From Anaerolineae bacterium (GTDB lineage: Bacteria > Chloroflexota > Anaerolineae > Aggregatilineales > Phototrophicaceae): a stretch of DNA of 64,000 nucleotides. Position numbers and translations under genes: made by a program. Location: the NCBI GenBank assembly GCA_022822305.1, contig JAJEBY010000003.1:62001-126000 (forward strand). The letters are read 5' to 3'. Below the pieces are notes generated by a model. That model worked only from the letters and a program-made list of their open reading frames with translations. It ran no database searches and was not told the DNA's origin. Positions 15,861 to 25,985 of the stretch are shown here, one piece after another (the first letter of the stretch is position 1; the number at the start of each line of letters is the position of its first letter).

Positions 15861-18602
15861 TTGATGAAAAAGCTGAGAATGCTGCTAGTCGTTGTGCTCG
15901 CGCTAGGCGCCGGCGTTCTGTCGCTCGGCTCCGCGCAGGATGCGTCCGCGCGTGTCATTGACGACTTCGAAGTGAGCGAAATCTTCAACGGCGTTGATGG
16001 ATTCAACAATGCCATCGGACACGCTCCCTGGGGAGATGTGGCCGGCAATGTCACGCTCGGCGTCGCGCAGATGGAACGCGTCGGGGGCGGTTCGTCGGTG
16101 CTGGAAATCCAGTACGATATCGGCGGCTGGGGTGGGTTTACCCATGCGCTCACCGATGGCGAAAACTGGATCAGCGACGATTGGACAAGCCACAATGCGC
16201 TGAGTTTCTGGCTCTATGGCAACAACACCGGCGGCACGGTGCAGGTCGAGATTTTCGACAATCGCAATCCGAATCTGACCACCGATTCCGCCGAGCGCTG
16301 GTTTTATCGCATCACCGATGATTATGACGGTTGGCAGGAATTCACCATTTCCTTCCGCAGCTTCCAGCGCCGAACCGATTGGCAGCCGGGCGGCGCGCCC
16401 AGCGATGGTTTGGGCTTGAATCAAGTCTCCGGTTATGCCTTCGGTTTGCCCGCGGGCGCCGGCCCGCAGACCACGTACCTCGATGATGTCCGGCTGGTCA
16501 CGCTCGGCGTCGACCCGCTGACGGTAGATGACTTCGAAATGGACGAGCTGCTGCAGGCGCAAGACAGCTTCGGCAACAATATCGGCTTCGTGACCTGGGG
16601 CGATACCGGCGGCAATGTCGAGCTGCGCCTGTTTGAAGCGACCCGCAGCGGCGATCAAACTACCGCGCTCACCATTGATTATGAGATTGCGGCCTGGGGC
16701 GGCTTCACGCATGTCTTCAACGACGGCGAGAATTGGATCGCCCAGAACTGGCGCGCGTATAACGCGATCAGCTTCTGGTTCCTGGGCAGCAATACCGGCG
16801 CCGAGATCCAGCTGGAGATTTTCGACAATCGTGACCCGAATCGCGATAGCGATAGCGCCGAGCGTTGGTTCTATCGCTTCCCCGACGATTCTTACGGCTG
16901 GAAACAGGTCGAAGTTCCGTTTGAAGCTTTCCAGCGCCGCAGCGACTGGCAGCCGGAAGGCGCGCCCGATGATGGCTTCAATCTCGACGCCGTCCACGGA
17001 TATGCCTTTGGCATGCCCGCCGGCGCCGGCGACGCCTTCGCCATCATTGATGACGTGATGCTGGTCTTCCTGCCCGGCGTCAGCTTGCCCGGATTGCCCG
17101 CGCCTGAACCCGCAGCAGCCGAGCCCGCCGCAGCGCAACCGGCAGAAGTCGCGCTCAACGAAGCCTTGCTGGCGCCGATGGATCACGCCGAGCCAGTCTT
17201 GGTCGAAGGTTTCGAAGACGGCCTGCATTATGTCGCGCAAGCCGATGGACCCGCGATTGGATTCGTCCCTTGGGGCGATAGCACCGGCAATGCCGTGATC
17301 GGCGTCACGCAGCTCATTCCCTTTACCGAGCTGGCGATACCGCAATCCGAAGCCCACAATCAGGCGCTGCGCGTTGACTACAATATCGGCGCCTGGGGCG
17401 GCTTCACCAACGCCTTCAATGATGGCAGCGGCTGGCTCAGCCAGGATTGGACCGGTCATAACGCTTTGCGCTTCTGGCTCTATGGCAACAGCACCGGCCA
17501 AATCATCCAGGTGGAAGTCTTCGACAACCGCGCGCCCGATAGCAATGCCGATACGGCGGAGCGCTTCTTCTATCACCTGGTTGATGACTACGACGGCTGG
17601 CAGCAATTCACCATCCCCTTCGCCCACTTCCAACGCCGGGGAGACTGGCAGCCCGGCGGCGCGCCCGACGATGGCTTCAATCTCAACGCCATTCACGGCT
17701 TCGCCTTCGGATTTCCGGCCGGCGTCGGCGCCCAGACGGCGTACCTCGATCAGGTCGAAATAGTCGTCGTCGACGATCCGTCTCAAGTGCTGATGAACGC
17801 ACATGATATGGTTGCCGGAGTCGAGATAGATGAGAGCATCGGCTGGGATACACGCGAATGGGAATTGTTGTGGTCGGATGAGTTTGACGCCGAATCTGGC
17901 GCTCCCATCAACGACGCCAACTGGAGCTGCGAAGTCGGCGGTCACGGTTGGGGCAACAACGAGATGGAGTATTACACCGACCGCATCGAGAACGCCGCGC
18001 ACGATGGCGATGGCCACCTGGTCATCACTGCCCGCGAGGAAACGCTACCCGATTCCAGCTGTCATTACGGCGAGTGCCTCTATACCTCGGCGCGCTGCAT
18101 CACGATGGACAAGGTCGAGTTCACCTACGGCCGCGTCGAAGCGCGCATCAATATCCCCAATGGTCAAGGCATTTGGCCCGCCTTCTGGATGCTGGGCGCG
18201 AACTTCCCCGAGGTGGGTTGGCCGCTCAGTGGCGAAATTGACATTCTGGAAAATGTTGGCGAGAAGAATGTCGTTTACGGCGCTTTGCACGGACCGGGCT
18301 ACAGCGGCGCCGGCAACCTGGGCCACGTCTTCCGCTCAGACGCGAATTTCGACGAGGGCTTCCATGTGTATGCCATTGATTGGGACGAGCAAGTCATCCG
18401 CTGGTACGTTGACGGCGAACTGGCCAATCTCATCAGCGTCAACGATCTTGACGGCAAGCAATGGGTCTACGACCATGATTTCTTCCTGCTGATGAATGTC
18501 GCGGTGGGCGGCTATTGGCCGGGCTATCCCGATGAGACCACTGAGTTTCCGCAAGAAATGCTGGTGGATTATGTGCGGGTGTATCAACTGAAGTCGGAGT
18601 GA
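15861..18602 (+). CDS. Secreted GH16 laminarinase with three N-terminal CBM-like repeats
   Basis: 913 residues. Signal peptide at 1-25 (MLLVVVLALGAGVLSLGSAQ). Three homologous repeats of about 180 residues start near residues 32, 223 and 447, each with DDFE or EGFED, a WGD turn, the segment WGGFTH or WGGFTN, and FQRR.DWQP; they resemble family 11 carbohydrate-binding modules. An Ala/Pro/Glu linker separates repeats two and three. The catalytic GH16 domain runs from about 665 to the end, with WSDEFD, nucleophile Glu792, Asp794 and acid/base Glu797 in GEIDILENVG, and WPAFWMLG. Such enzymes cut beta-1,3-glucans (laminarin) outside the cell. An AAGGAG precedes the ATG; a strong terminator follows. 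Confidence 0.92.
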   Translation: MMKKLRMLLVVVLALGAGVLSLGSAQDASARVIDDFEVSEIFNGVDGFNNAIGHAPWGDVAGNVTLGVAQMERVGGGSSVLEIQYDIGGWGGFTHALTDGENWISDDWTSHNALSFWLYGNNTGGTVQVEIFDNRNPNLTTDSAERWFYRITDDYDGWQEFTISFRSFQRRTDWQPGGAPSDGLGLNQVSGYAFGLPAGAGPQTTYLDDVRLVTLGVDPLTVDDFEMDELLQAQDSFGNNIGFVTWGDTGGNVELRLFEATRSGDQTTALTIDYEIAAWGGFTHVFNDGENWIAQNWRAYNAISFWFLGSNTGAEIQLEIFDNRDPNRDSDSAERWFYRFPDDSYGWKQVEVPFEAFQRRSDWQPEGAPDDGFNLDAVHGYAFGMPAGAGDAFAIIDDVMLVFLPGVSLPGLPAPEPAAAEPAAAQPAEVALNEALLAPMDHAEPVLVEGFEDGLHYVAQADGPAIGFVPWGDSTGNAVIGVTQLIPFTELAIPQSEAHNQALRVDYNIGAWGGFTNAFNDGSGWLSQDWTGHNALRFWLYGNSTGQIIQVEVFDNRAPDSNADTAERFFYHLVDDYDGWQQFTIPFAHFQRRGDWQPGGAPDDGFNLNAIHGFAFGFPAGVGAQTAYLDQVEIVVVDDPSQVLMNAHDMVAGVEIDESIGWDTREWELLWSDEFDAESGAPINDANWSCEVGGHGWGNNEMEYYTDRIENAAHDGDGHLVITAREETLPDSSCHYGECLYTSARCITMDKVEFTYGRVEARINIPNGQGIWPAFWMLGANFPEVGWPLSGEIDILENVGEKNVVYGALHGPGYSGAGNLGHVFRSDANFDEGFHVYAIDWDEQVIRWYVDGELANLISVNDLDGKQWVYDHDFFLLMNVAVGGYWPGYPDETTEFPQEMLVDYVRVYQLKSE

Positions 18603-18631
18603 GCGCGCTTCGCGAGACAGAATATCCTCAG

Positions 18632-18666
18632 AAGGGGATTGCCATGACGGCAGTCCCCTTTTTCTT
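18632..18666 (+). terminator. Rho-independent terminator after the laminarinase
   Basis: AAGGGGATTGCC (18632-18643) pairs with GGCAGTCCCCTT (18649-18660) with one G-T wobble and a short ATGAC loop, followed by a T-rich run. It closes the glucan operon. The stem sequence is almost repeated in the groEL terminator. Confidence 0.85.
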
Positions 18667-18729
18667 TGCTCTCAGTCTGCCATCCCTTTGCGATCGACAG
18701 GTATTCGGCACAGTCGGCCAATCGTCGGC

Positions 18730-20085
18730 TTAGATGCTTGGGGTATCGATATCCCATATCAGCATGCACTCGCCGACCAGCATCAGCGATGCAGCCACCA
18801 GAATGCAGCCCTCATGTCCCGCACGCTCGCGCGCCATTGAGAGCGCCTCGGGCAGGGTTGGCGTGAAGTGAACGTCGCCGGCGAATCGCCGCGCCGCCTC
18901 CAGCGCAACATCCGGATCGGGGAAGCGCGTGTTGGGATTGATATCGGTTTCGGTGATGATGAGCGTCTGGCTCACGCCGGCCATCACGCGATAGACGCCG
19001 GCAAAATCGCGATCGCGCGGAATGCCGACGATAGCGACGACTGGTTTCCGCAATCGCGCTTTGACGCTCTCCACGAATGATTCAGCCGACCGGACCTTGA
19101 TGGCGCCATCGACGAAGATCGCCGGGTTTTCCTCCAACTGCTGCAATCGGCCGGGCCACTTGACCTCCGCCAATCCATCGCAAATCGCGCGGACAAAATC
19201 GTCGTAGATTGGCTTGTCGCTCGCGGATCTGCCGGTCAATTGCTCAACCGCATGTATCGCCAGCGAGGCGTTTTCGATTTGGTAGCGACCGAGCAAGGGC
19301 AGCATTAGCTCACCGTATCCCGCCAGCTCAATCAATTGTCCGCCCGGGCGATCGGCCCGCCAGCGCGCCATTTCCGACTTGGTCAAGCATCTCAGGTCAA
19401 CGCGCTGTCGATCGGCCTCCCGCTGCAATGCCAGCGTGACTTCGTTAGCTTGCGGCACGCTGAGCGCCGCGCCGCCCGCGGACATGACGCCGGCTTTGTG
19501 CCAGGCGATGCGCTCCAGGCTGCTTCCCAGCAGCGACGTATGCTCCAGCATAATCGGCGCGAAAAGAGACAGGCGATTGGGAACGACGGCGATATCATCG
19601 AATCGGCCGCCTCTGCCCACTTCCAGCACCGCCACATCGACATTTCTTTCATCGAAGTATTGCAGCGCGATCGCCAGGAAGATCCCTTGCGGACTTAGAT
19701 ACTGATCCGCGTCCAGGGTCGCGGTCACGGCATCGATATGCGGCCGCAGCATTGCCAGAATGCGCAGGAAATCCTGATCCGGGATCATGTGGCCATTCAC
19801 GCGAATCCGCTCGCTCCAATGCACCAGGTGCGGACTCGTGATCATGCCTACGCGCCGCCCCAACGCTCGCAGCAGGCTCGCCATCATCGCGACAACCGAA
19901 CCCTTGCCGCGGCTGCCCGTCACCACGACATATTCGCGCCGCCCGTTCAACAAGTCCGCGCGCGTGAGCAAATTGCGGGTTGAAGCCGGATCGCGTGTAT
20001 CTTCGTCTAGCCCGCGCGGCGCGGCATCCAGACGCCGGCGCGTCTGAAAAATGTACTCGATTGCCGCGTCCATCGTCTCAAACAT
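18730..20085 (-). CDS. folC: Folylpolyglutamate synthase / dihydrofolate synthase (Mur ligase fold)
   Basis: 451 residues. Adds glutamate to folates using ATP. The Mur-ligase P-loop appears as VVTGSRGKGSVVAMMASLL near residue 55, then MITSPHLVHWSERIRVNG, typical of FolC, VLEVGRGGRFD, and the lysine region IAWHKAGVMS. The C-terminal ligase domain has VKWPGRLQ and FVDGAIKVRSAESF, where FolC usually has DGAHNP; this shows divergence at the third-domain motif. A related Mur-ligase activity therefore cannot be excluded. It is convergent with the laminarinase terminator, and a 236-base region (20086-20321) separates it from the divergent flippase gene. Confidence 0.8.
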   Translation of the reverse strand: MFETMDAAIEYIFQTRRRLDAAPRGLDEDTRDPASTRNLLTRADLLNGRREYVVVTGSRGKGSVVAMMASLLRALGRRVGMITSPHLVHWSERIRVNGHMIPDQDFLRILAMLRPHIDAVTATLDADQYLSPQGIFLAIALQYFDERNVDVAVLEVGRGGRFDDIAVVPNRLSLFAPIMLEHTSLLGSSLERIAWHKAGVMSAGGAALSVPQANEVTLALQREADRQRVDLRCLTKSEMARWRADRPGGQLIELAGYGELMLPLLGRYQIENASLAIHAVEQLTGRSASDKPIYDDFVRAICDGLAEVKWPGRLQQLEENPAIFVDGAIKVRSAESFVESVKARLRKPVVAIVGIPRDRDFAGVYRVMAGVSQTLIITETDINPNTRFPDPDVALEAARRFAGDVHFTPTLPEALSMARERAGHEGCILVAASLMLVGECMLIWDIDTPSI

Positions 20086-20321
20086 GACAATGACCCACCG
20101 GTTGCGCGTAGACGATTATCATAACCAATGACGCTGCCCATCCCTAGCCGATTTCTGGAGCGGACCTGGAACGGAACGCAGGCATTGACGTGTTGAGCGA
20201 CAACGATTTGTCCGGCCCGCACTCGCATAGCGCCGCAAGCGACTACTTCCATTAACCCTGTGCTTATGATTGCCTTTGGGATAGATTCTGCCTAGCCGTC
20301 CTTGTACAGGCCTGCGCTCAA

Positions 20322-21833
20322 ATGACCGATATCGCCAGCATTTCCAGCAGTGATGCCCGGCGCGCCGCGCGCAACGTCAGCGCGTTGGTCTTCGCCAGCC
20401 TGATCAGCAAAGGCGCGCTCTTCTTATGGCAGCTATGGCTGTCCACATGGCTGGGCGCCTACGACTACGGCATCTACGGCACTGTCGGCGGCATGATCGC
20501 CATTGCCGGCTCGCTGGCGAGCTTCAGCATGGGACTGATTGTCATCCGCGATGTGGCCCGGGAACCCGCGAAAGCCGGAAAATACTGGACGGCGATGCTC
20601 TTCTGGCAGACGGCTCTGGCGCTGCTGGCTTATATCGCCTTGAACGGATTCGCCATCGGCTACAGCGAAGCGCTGCGCGGATTTGCCGCGCTGGCCGGCA
20701 TCAATCTCTTCGTCGATCTGTTTGGCAATATGGGCCACGATCTGCTGCTGGCGCGCGAGGACATGCTGAAAACCTCGCTGGTCGAGATTGTGCATATCTT
20801 CCTGCGCATTGGTCTGGCGCTGGCCGCGCTGACCCTCGGCTTCGGTCTGCTCGGGGTATACGGCGCGGCGATAATATCCGGGATTCTGCGCTCGCTGACG
20901 TTGGTTTACCTCAACTTTCGCGCGGGGACGCGGCCGCAATTTCCATTTGATCGCGCGATTGGCCGGCCGCTCCTGGTCAACAGCGCGCCGCTGGCATTGT
21001 CGGCGTTTCTCTCCCTGGCCTACCAGCACGCCGACAAATTGATGACCACTGGAATCTTGGGCGAAACCGTAACGGGTTACTTGACCATCGCCTTTGTCAT
21101 CAACTTCGGCGTGATCGAGCTCTTCAGCACCACCGTGCTGGTGGCGGCCTATCCGCTTTTGGCTCGCTATTATGACGACGGCGGCAATTCCACTTTTGGT
21201 TTCATGATCGAAAAACTAGCGCTCTACATGCTGCTCATCGGCTGGCCGCTGGCGCTGTCGCTCAGCATCTTTGCGGAGGACCTTGTTTCTGCGCTATTTG
21301 GCAGCGCCTATGCGCCAACGGCCGGGATTCTGAGTTTGTTGATCTGGTACACCGCCATCACCATGTTCGGCAATGTCTTCAGCAAGGGCCTGTTGATTCA
21401 GAATCGGCAGCGTCGTCTGCTGGCGTTGCGCGCCGCTGGCTTGGCGCTTAATGTCGCGCTGAACGCGATTCTGCTGACCGCATGGGGTGACGCGCGCGGC
21501 GCCGCCATCGCCTCGATTGCCGCCGAGTTGCTGGTGGTGGTCTTGCTGCTGCGCGCGTTCAGGGCGTCGGGCTGCCAGTTCCGACGGCTGGGCGCGGGCG
21601 CGGCGCGGCTGCTGCTGATCGCCGTACCCGTTTCGTTGATCATGTTTGTCGTCCGCGACTGGCACTTTATTGCGGCGCTGCTGATTGGCATCAGCGCCTA
21701 TTTGATCGGGATCGCCCTGGCGCGCGTCTTCAATGATGATGACTGGGACTTGCTCTATCGGCTGACCGCGGCCCTGCCCGGCGGAACGGTGATCACGCGG
21801 TATTGGCGGCGCGATGTCGAGCTGAACTGGTGA
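20322..21833 (+). CDS. Lipid-linked polysaccharide flippase (MATE/MOP superfamily, Wzx-like)
   Basis: 503 residues with about twelve to fourteen hydrophobic segments throughout. The N terminus ARNVSALVFASLISKGALFL with WLGAYDYGIYGTVGG is the typical opening of oligosaccharide flippases of the polysaccharide synthase family, which move undecaprenyl-linked repeat units across the membrane. A glycosyltransferase gene starts seven bases downstream, so the pair probably serves one envelope or exopolysaccharide pathway. No ligase or polymerase is in this stretch. Confidence 0.85.
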   Translation: MTDIASISSSDARRAARNVSALVFASLISKGALFLWQLWLSTWLGAYDYGIYGTVGGMIAIAGSLASFSMGLIVIRDVAREPAKAGKYWTAMLFWQTALALLAYIALNGFAIGYSEALRGFAALAGINLFVDLFGNMGHDLLLAREDMLKTSLVEIVHIFLRIGLALAALTLGFGLLGVYGAAIISGILRSLTLVYLNFRAGTRPQFPFDRAIGRPLLVNSAPLALSAFLSLAYQHADKLMTTGILGETVTGYLTIAFVINFGVIELFSTTVLVAAYPLLARYYDDGGNSTFGFMIEKLALYMLLIGWPLALSLSIFAEDLVSALFGSAYAPTAGILSLLIWYTAITMFGNVFSKGLLIQNRQRRLLALRAAGLALNVALNAILLTAWGDARGAAIASIAAELLVVVLLLRAFRASGCQFRRLGAGAARLLLIAVPVSLIMFVVRDWHFIAALLIGISAYLIGIALARVFNDDDWDLLYRLTAALPGGTVITRYWRRDVELNW

Positions 21834-21840
21834 CTGTGGC

Positions 21841-23010
21841 ATGCGCATCCTGCACCTGACGCCCTATTATCGGCCGGCCTACGCTTACGGCGGCGTCGTG
21901 CGCGCGGTCGAAGGCCTGGCGACCGCTCTCGCCCGGAACGGTCATGAGGTTACGGTTCTGACGACCGACGCGTTTGATCAATCCGCGCGACACGCGGGCC
22001 CGACCGACGAGTGGATCGACGGCGTGCGCGTTATTCGGCGACGCAATGTGTCGACCTGGCTGCGCGGTCGGTACAACCTGTCGACGCCGCGCAGCATGAA
22101 GAAGTCTGCTGAATCTATTTTGCCAACAATCGATGTGCTGCACGTACACGAATTCCGCACTGTGGAAAACCTCTTGGCGACGCCGGTCGCGCAGTCTTTT
22201 GGAGTACCAATTGTTCTTTCGCCGCACGGCACCCTGAGCCACTCGACCGGCAGAAGCCGCTTCAAGCGCCTCTGGGATCAGCTGCTCGGCGCCGGCGTTG
22301 CCCAGCGCATTGATCAAGTCCTGGCGCTGACCCGGAATGAACTGGAAGACGTGCAAACATTGTGGGAGCAGTTTGGTCGCCGGCAACGGACAACCGCATT
22401 CTCGATTTTGCCCAACGGCATCAATCTGCGCGACTTCGACCGCTTACCGCCGGCCGATGCATTGCGCCAGCGCTTTGGCTTGGACGATGCGCCGACCGTA
22501 CTTTTTCTGGGTCGGCTTCAGCAGCGCAAGGGTCTGGATATCTTGGTGAAATCCTTTCAGCGTGCCGCCGTCGAACAGTCGCGATTGCTCATCGCGGGGC
22601 CCGACGAAGGCATGTTGCCGACGATTCAGTTGCTCGCCGGGGACGATAATAGAATCATTTGCACCGGATATCTGGGCGGCGCGGACCGCATGGGGGCGCT
22701 GGCCGCGGGTGATATCTTCGCATTGCCGGCGCATGGCGAGGGTCTGCCCATGGCCGCCTTGGAAGCGATGGCCAGCGGTATGCCCGCCCTGCTGTCCCCG
22801 GGCTGCAATCTGCCCGAAGTGTCGTCCGCGGGCGCCGGCTTCGTTGTGGAAGCGACCGTCGACGCCTTTGCCGATAAACTGCGGCGCCTGCTCACAGACG
22901 TAGACTTGCGCGCAGAAATGGGGAGCCAGGCGCGTCGGCTCGTGGCAGAGAAGTACAACTGGGATCGCATAGCGTCGGCGTTGGAGGCGGTGTACGAAGG
23001 GCTAGTTTGA
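21841..23010 (+). CDS. Glycosyltransferase family 4
   Basis: 389 residues with a GT-B fold. N-terminal domain: MRILHLTPYYRPAYAYGGVV, LATALARNGHEVTVLTT and HVHEFRTVENLL; acceptor-side LSPHGTLSH; C-terminal nucleotide-sugar domain: VLFLGRLQQRKGLDIL and the E-x7-E motif in HGEGLPMAALEAMASGMP. Transfers a sugar from an activated donor with retention. It is cytoplasmic or peripheral to the membrane and paired with the flippase seven bases upstream. Donor and acceptor cannot be deduced. Confidence 0.9.
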   Translation: MRILHLTPYYRPAYAYGGVVRAVEGLATALARNGHEVTVLTTDAFDQSARHAGPTDEWIDGVRVIRRRNVSTWLRGRYNLSTPRSMKKSAESILPTIDVLHVHEFRTVENLLATPVAQSFGVPIVLSPHGTLSHSTGRSRFKRLWDQLLGAGVAQRIDQVLALTRNELEDVQTLWEQFGRRQRTTAFSILPNGINLRDFDRLPPADALRQRFGLDDAPTVLFLGRLQQRKGLDILVKSFQRAAVEQSRLLIAGPDEGMLPTIQLLAGDDNRIICTGYLGGADRMGALAAGDIFALPAHGEGLPMAALEAMASGMPALLSPGCNLPEVSSAGAGFVVEATVDAFADKLRRLLTDVDLRAEMGSQARRLVAEKYNWDRIASALEAVYEGLV

Positions 23011-23188
23011 GACTCCGTTGATCACATGCAATAGTTTCGATCCGTGCGCTAAAATGCGATTCAAATGTGAACAGATTAAGCTTTACTACAGCCAAGATGC
23101 GAACCGACAATTACATGCGGACTCTACAATTCTCCACTAAAATCAGATTACAATACTTGATACCCAACGGCGCAGCGGAGAAGCATCC

Positions 23189-25795
23189 ATGCTGAGATTT
23201 GACCGATTCACCGAGCGCGCGCAAGACGCTGCGCACCGCGCGTATGACATCTTGCAGCGTTATGGCCACACCCAGGTCGATACCGAGCACATCCTGCTGG
23301 CGCTGCTGGAGCAAAACGAAGGCGTCGTCCAGCAGATCCTGGAACGATTGTCGGCGGATATCGCCGGCATGCGCTCGCGGGTGGATGATATCTTGCTGCA
23401 AAGCCCGCGCACGGCCACCATATATGGCGATGGCGCGGGACAAGTCTTCATCACGCCGCGGCTGAAAAGCGTCATCGATCGCGCCAATGAAGAAGCCAGC
23501 CGCCTGCGCGACGAATACATCAGCACCGAGCACATCTTTCTCGCTCTGTTCGGCGAGCGCAACAGCCCGATTTCCAAACTGTTCAGCGAATTCAATGTGA
23601 CGCGCGACCGCGTTTCCGATGCCGTCAAAGATATCCGTGGCGGGCAACGGGTGACGGATCCGCAGGCCGAGAGCCGCTATCGCACGCTGGAGAAATACAG
23701 CCGCGATCTGACACGCATGGCGCACGAAGGCAAACTTGATCCCGTCGTCGGTCGCGATAGCGAGATCCTGCGCGTGATCCAAGTGCTCAGTCGCCGCACC
23801 AAGAACAATCCGGTGCTCATCGGCGAAGCTGGTGTGGGCAAGACCGCAATCGTCGAAGGCCTGGCACAGAAGATCGCTTCCAGCGATGTGCCGGATCTGC
23901 TGATTGGCAAGCGCGTGCTCAGCCTCGATCTGAGCGGCATGTTGGCCGGCAGCCGCTTTCGCGGCGAATTCGAAGAACGTCTCAAAGCCACTATCGATGA
24001 GATTCAGCGTTCCGATGGCGAGATCATTCTCTTCATCGACGAATTGCATCAAGTCGTTGGCGCGGGCGCGGCCTCTGGCGCCATGGATGCCGGCAATATG
24101 ATGAAACCGGCGCTGGCGCGCGGCGAGCTGCAGACCGTCGGCGCCACCACCGCTGACGAATATCGACAGCATATCGAAAAAGACAGCGCGCTGGATCGGC
24201 GATTCGCGCCCATATTTGTGGAAGAGCCCAACATCGACGATACGGTTGAAATGCTGTACGGGATTCGCGATCGCTATGAAGCGCATCACGGCTTGACCAT
24301 CGCCGACGATGCCATCGAAGCCGCCGCTCGCTTGTCCGCGCGGTATTTGACCGAGCGCAAACTGCCGGATAAAGCCATCGACTTGCTGGACGAAGCCGCC
24401 GCCAAGCTGCGGGTCGCGCTCTTTTCAATGCCGCCCAGACTCAAGAACATGCGGGAGACCATCGATCAGCTCGCGATTGAAGAGCAAGCGGCCGGGCTCG
24501 CGCGCGATTATGAACGCGCCGCGGATTGCAAGATGCAGCGTATCCAGGTGGAAGAAGAATTTGAACAGGCCCGTCTGATCTGGCGGCGGGAAAACACGCT
24601 GGATGAACTGGTTACTGCCGACAATGTGGCGCAAGTGGTGCAGCAATGGACTGGCATCCCGGTACAGAGCATGCTGGAGACCGAATCGGAAAAACTGCTG
24701 CGCATGGAAGAAGTCATCACCGAGCGCGTCATCGGGCAGGAGCAAGCGATTGCCGCCCTCGCCGATGCCATCCGCCGCGCCCGCAGCGGTTTGAAGAATC
24801 CCAAGCGCCCCATCGGTTCCTTCATCTTCCTGGGTTCCAGCGGCGTCGGCAAAACCGAGCTAGCCAAGGCGCTGGCGGAATTCATGTTTGAAGACGAGGA
24901 CACGTTGGTTCGCGTTGACATGAGCGAATATCGCGAAAAGCACACGGTCAGCCGACTATTTGGCGCGCCGCCCGGCTACGTGGGTTATGAAGCCGGTGGT
25001 CAATTGACCGAAGCCGTTCGCCGCCGCCCGTACCGCGTTGTGCTCTTCGACGAAATCGAAAAAGCGCATCCCGATGTGTGGAGCGCCTTGCTGCAAGTGC
25101 TGGAAGACGGTCGCATGACCGATGGCCAGGGGCATACCGTGGATTTCCGCAACACCGTGCTGATTATGACCAGCAACCTGGGCACAGAATACGCCAGGCA
25201 AGGCGGCGCCTTGGGATTTGTGCAGCATGACGAGCGCGCCATCGCCGACCATCGCGAAATCGATAAAGCCGTGCGCGATACCTTCCGCCCGGAATTCCTC
25301 AATCGCATTGACGAAGTGATCATCTTTGAGCCGCTCACGCTGCAGGCGGTTGAGAAGATGGTGGACCTGCAAATCAGGGATTTGGCGGAACGCATGAACG
25401 AATCGGGCCTGGCCATTCACTTGACTGAACCGGCGCGCTTCTGGCTGGCCAAACAAGGCTTCGACCCGCAGTTTGGCGCGCGCCCCCTGCGCCGGGCCAT
25501 CCAGCGGCATATCGAAAACCCGCTGAGCATGCAGCTGCTCAAGGGCGACTTTGATGACGGCGATCTGATTGTGATTGACGAGAGCGAGGGTGAGCTGCGC
25601 TTCTCCGGGCATATCGATCAGCAGAGCGATTATGCCGAGCGAGCAGCCGAATACGATGCTGCCAACTATGACGATGTCGACTATTATGACGACTATAATG
25701 GCGACAATTTCGGCGATTTTCCGGCGGAATCCGCTGAAAGCTACAACTACGAAGAATATCCCACGGCGCCGGGCGACCAGCCATCAGAACCTTAG
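23189..25795 (+). CDS. clpC: ATP-dependent Clp protease ATP-binding subunit, ClpC-type (copy 1)
   Basis: 868 residues. AAA+ unfoldase with double Clp N-repeat (about 1-145), first ATPase domain with GEAGVGKT at 212-219, a middle region with a UVR-like helix ([10 protein letters not shown]), and second ATPase domain with GSSGVGKT at 549-556. Leu675-Gly-Phe matches the (V/L/I)GF loop by which ClpC docks on ClpP, which ClpB lacks, so this is a protease partner rather than a disaggregase. The last 55 residues form an unusual Asp/Tyr-rich acidic tail ([23 protein letters not shown] composition). No CIRCE site or clear promoter was found in the 178 bases upstream. It precedes the S1 gene and a second clpC. 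Confidence 0.92.
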   Translation: MLRFDRFTERAQDAAHRAYDILQRYGHTQVDTEHILLALLEQNEGVVQQILERLSADIAGMRSRVDDILLQSPRTATIYGDGAGQVFITPRLKSVIDRANEEASRLRDEYISTEHIFLALFGERNSPISKLFSEFNVTRDRVSDAVKDIRGGQRVTDPQAESRYRTLEKYSRDLTRMAHEGKLDPVVGRDSEILRVIQVLSRRTKNNPVLIGEAGVGKTAIVEGLAQKIASSDVPDLLIGKRVLSLDLSGMLAGSRFRGEFEERLKATIDEIQRSDGEIILFIDELHQVVGAGAASGAMDAGNMMKPALARGELQTVGATTADEYRQHIEKDSALDRRFAPIFVEEPNIDDTVEMLYGIRDRYEAHHGLTIADDAIEAAARLSARYLTERKLPDKAIDLLDEAAAKLRVALFSMPPRLKNMRETIDQLAIEEQAAGLARDYERAADCKMQRIQVEEEFEQARLIWRRENTLDELVTADNVAQVVQQWTGIPVQSMLETESEKLLRMEEVITERVIGQEQAIAALADAIRRARSGLKNPKRPIGSFIFLGSSGVGKTELAKALAEFMFEDEDTLVRVDMSEYREKHTVSRLFGAPPGYVGYEAGGQLTEAVRRRPYRVVLFDEIEKAHPDVWSALLQVLEDGRMTDGQGHTVDFRNTVLIMTSNLGTEYARQGGALGFVQHDERAIADHREIDKAVRDTFRPEFLNRIDEVIIFEPLTLQAVEKMVDLQIRDLAERMNESGLAIHLTEPARFWLAKQGFDPQFGARPLRRAIQRHIENPLSMQLLKGDFDDGDLIVIDESEGELRFSGHIDQQSDYAERAAEYDAANYDDVDYYDDYNGDNFGDFPAESAESYNYEEYPTAPGDQPSEP

Positions 25796-25925
25796 CAGTC
25801 GGAAGTTCGTCCTTCGCTCAGACTATAAGCATTCTCGAATTCGATTCTGTTTGCGAGTTCCGTGTTTGCGGCTGTTGATGTTTCCTTCGCGGGACAAGAT
25901 TGTCTTCCCACGCTCAATTTATACT

Positions 25926-25953
25926 TTGAATCTGCACCGGCACTGGCTATAAT
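25926..25953 (+). promoter_or_regulatory. Strong sigma70-type promoter of the S1 gene
   Basis: TTGAAT (25926-25931) and a perfect TATAAT (25948-25953) are separated by 16 bases. The inferred start of transcription is about 25 bases before the ATG at 25986. The S1 gene is therefore transcribed independently of the clpC copy upstream. Confidence 0.7.
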
Positions 25954-25985
25954 GTCGTCCGAGACTTTAGGAAACGGACGTTAGC

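Noticed and set aside
15903..18017. 704-codon open frame antisense to the laminarinase
   Set aside because: No recognisable domain and it mirrors the repeat structure of the real gene; GC-rich codon bias leaves long shadow frames.
20086..20321. Possible small gene between folC and the flippase gene
   Set aside because: Short frames exist on both strands but none has a ribosome-binding site or recognisable sequence; treated as a divergent promoter region.
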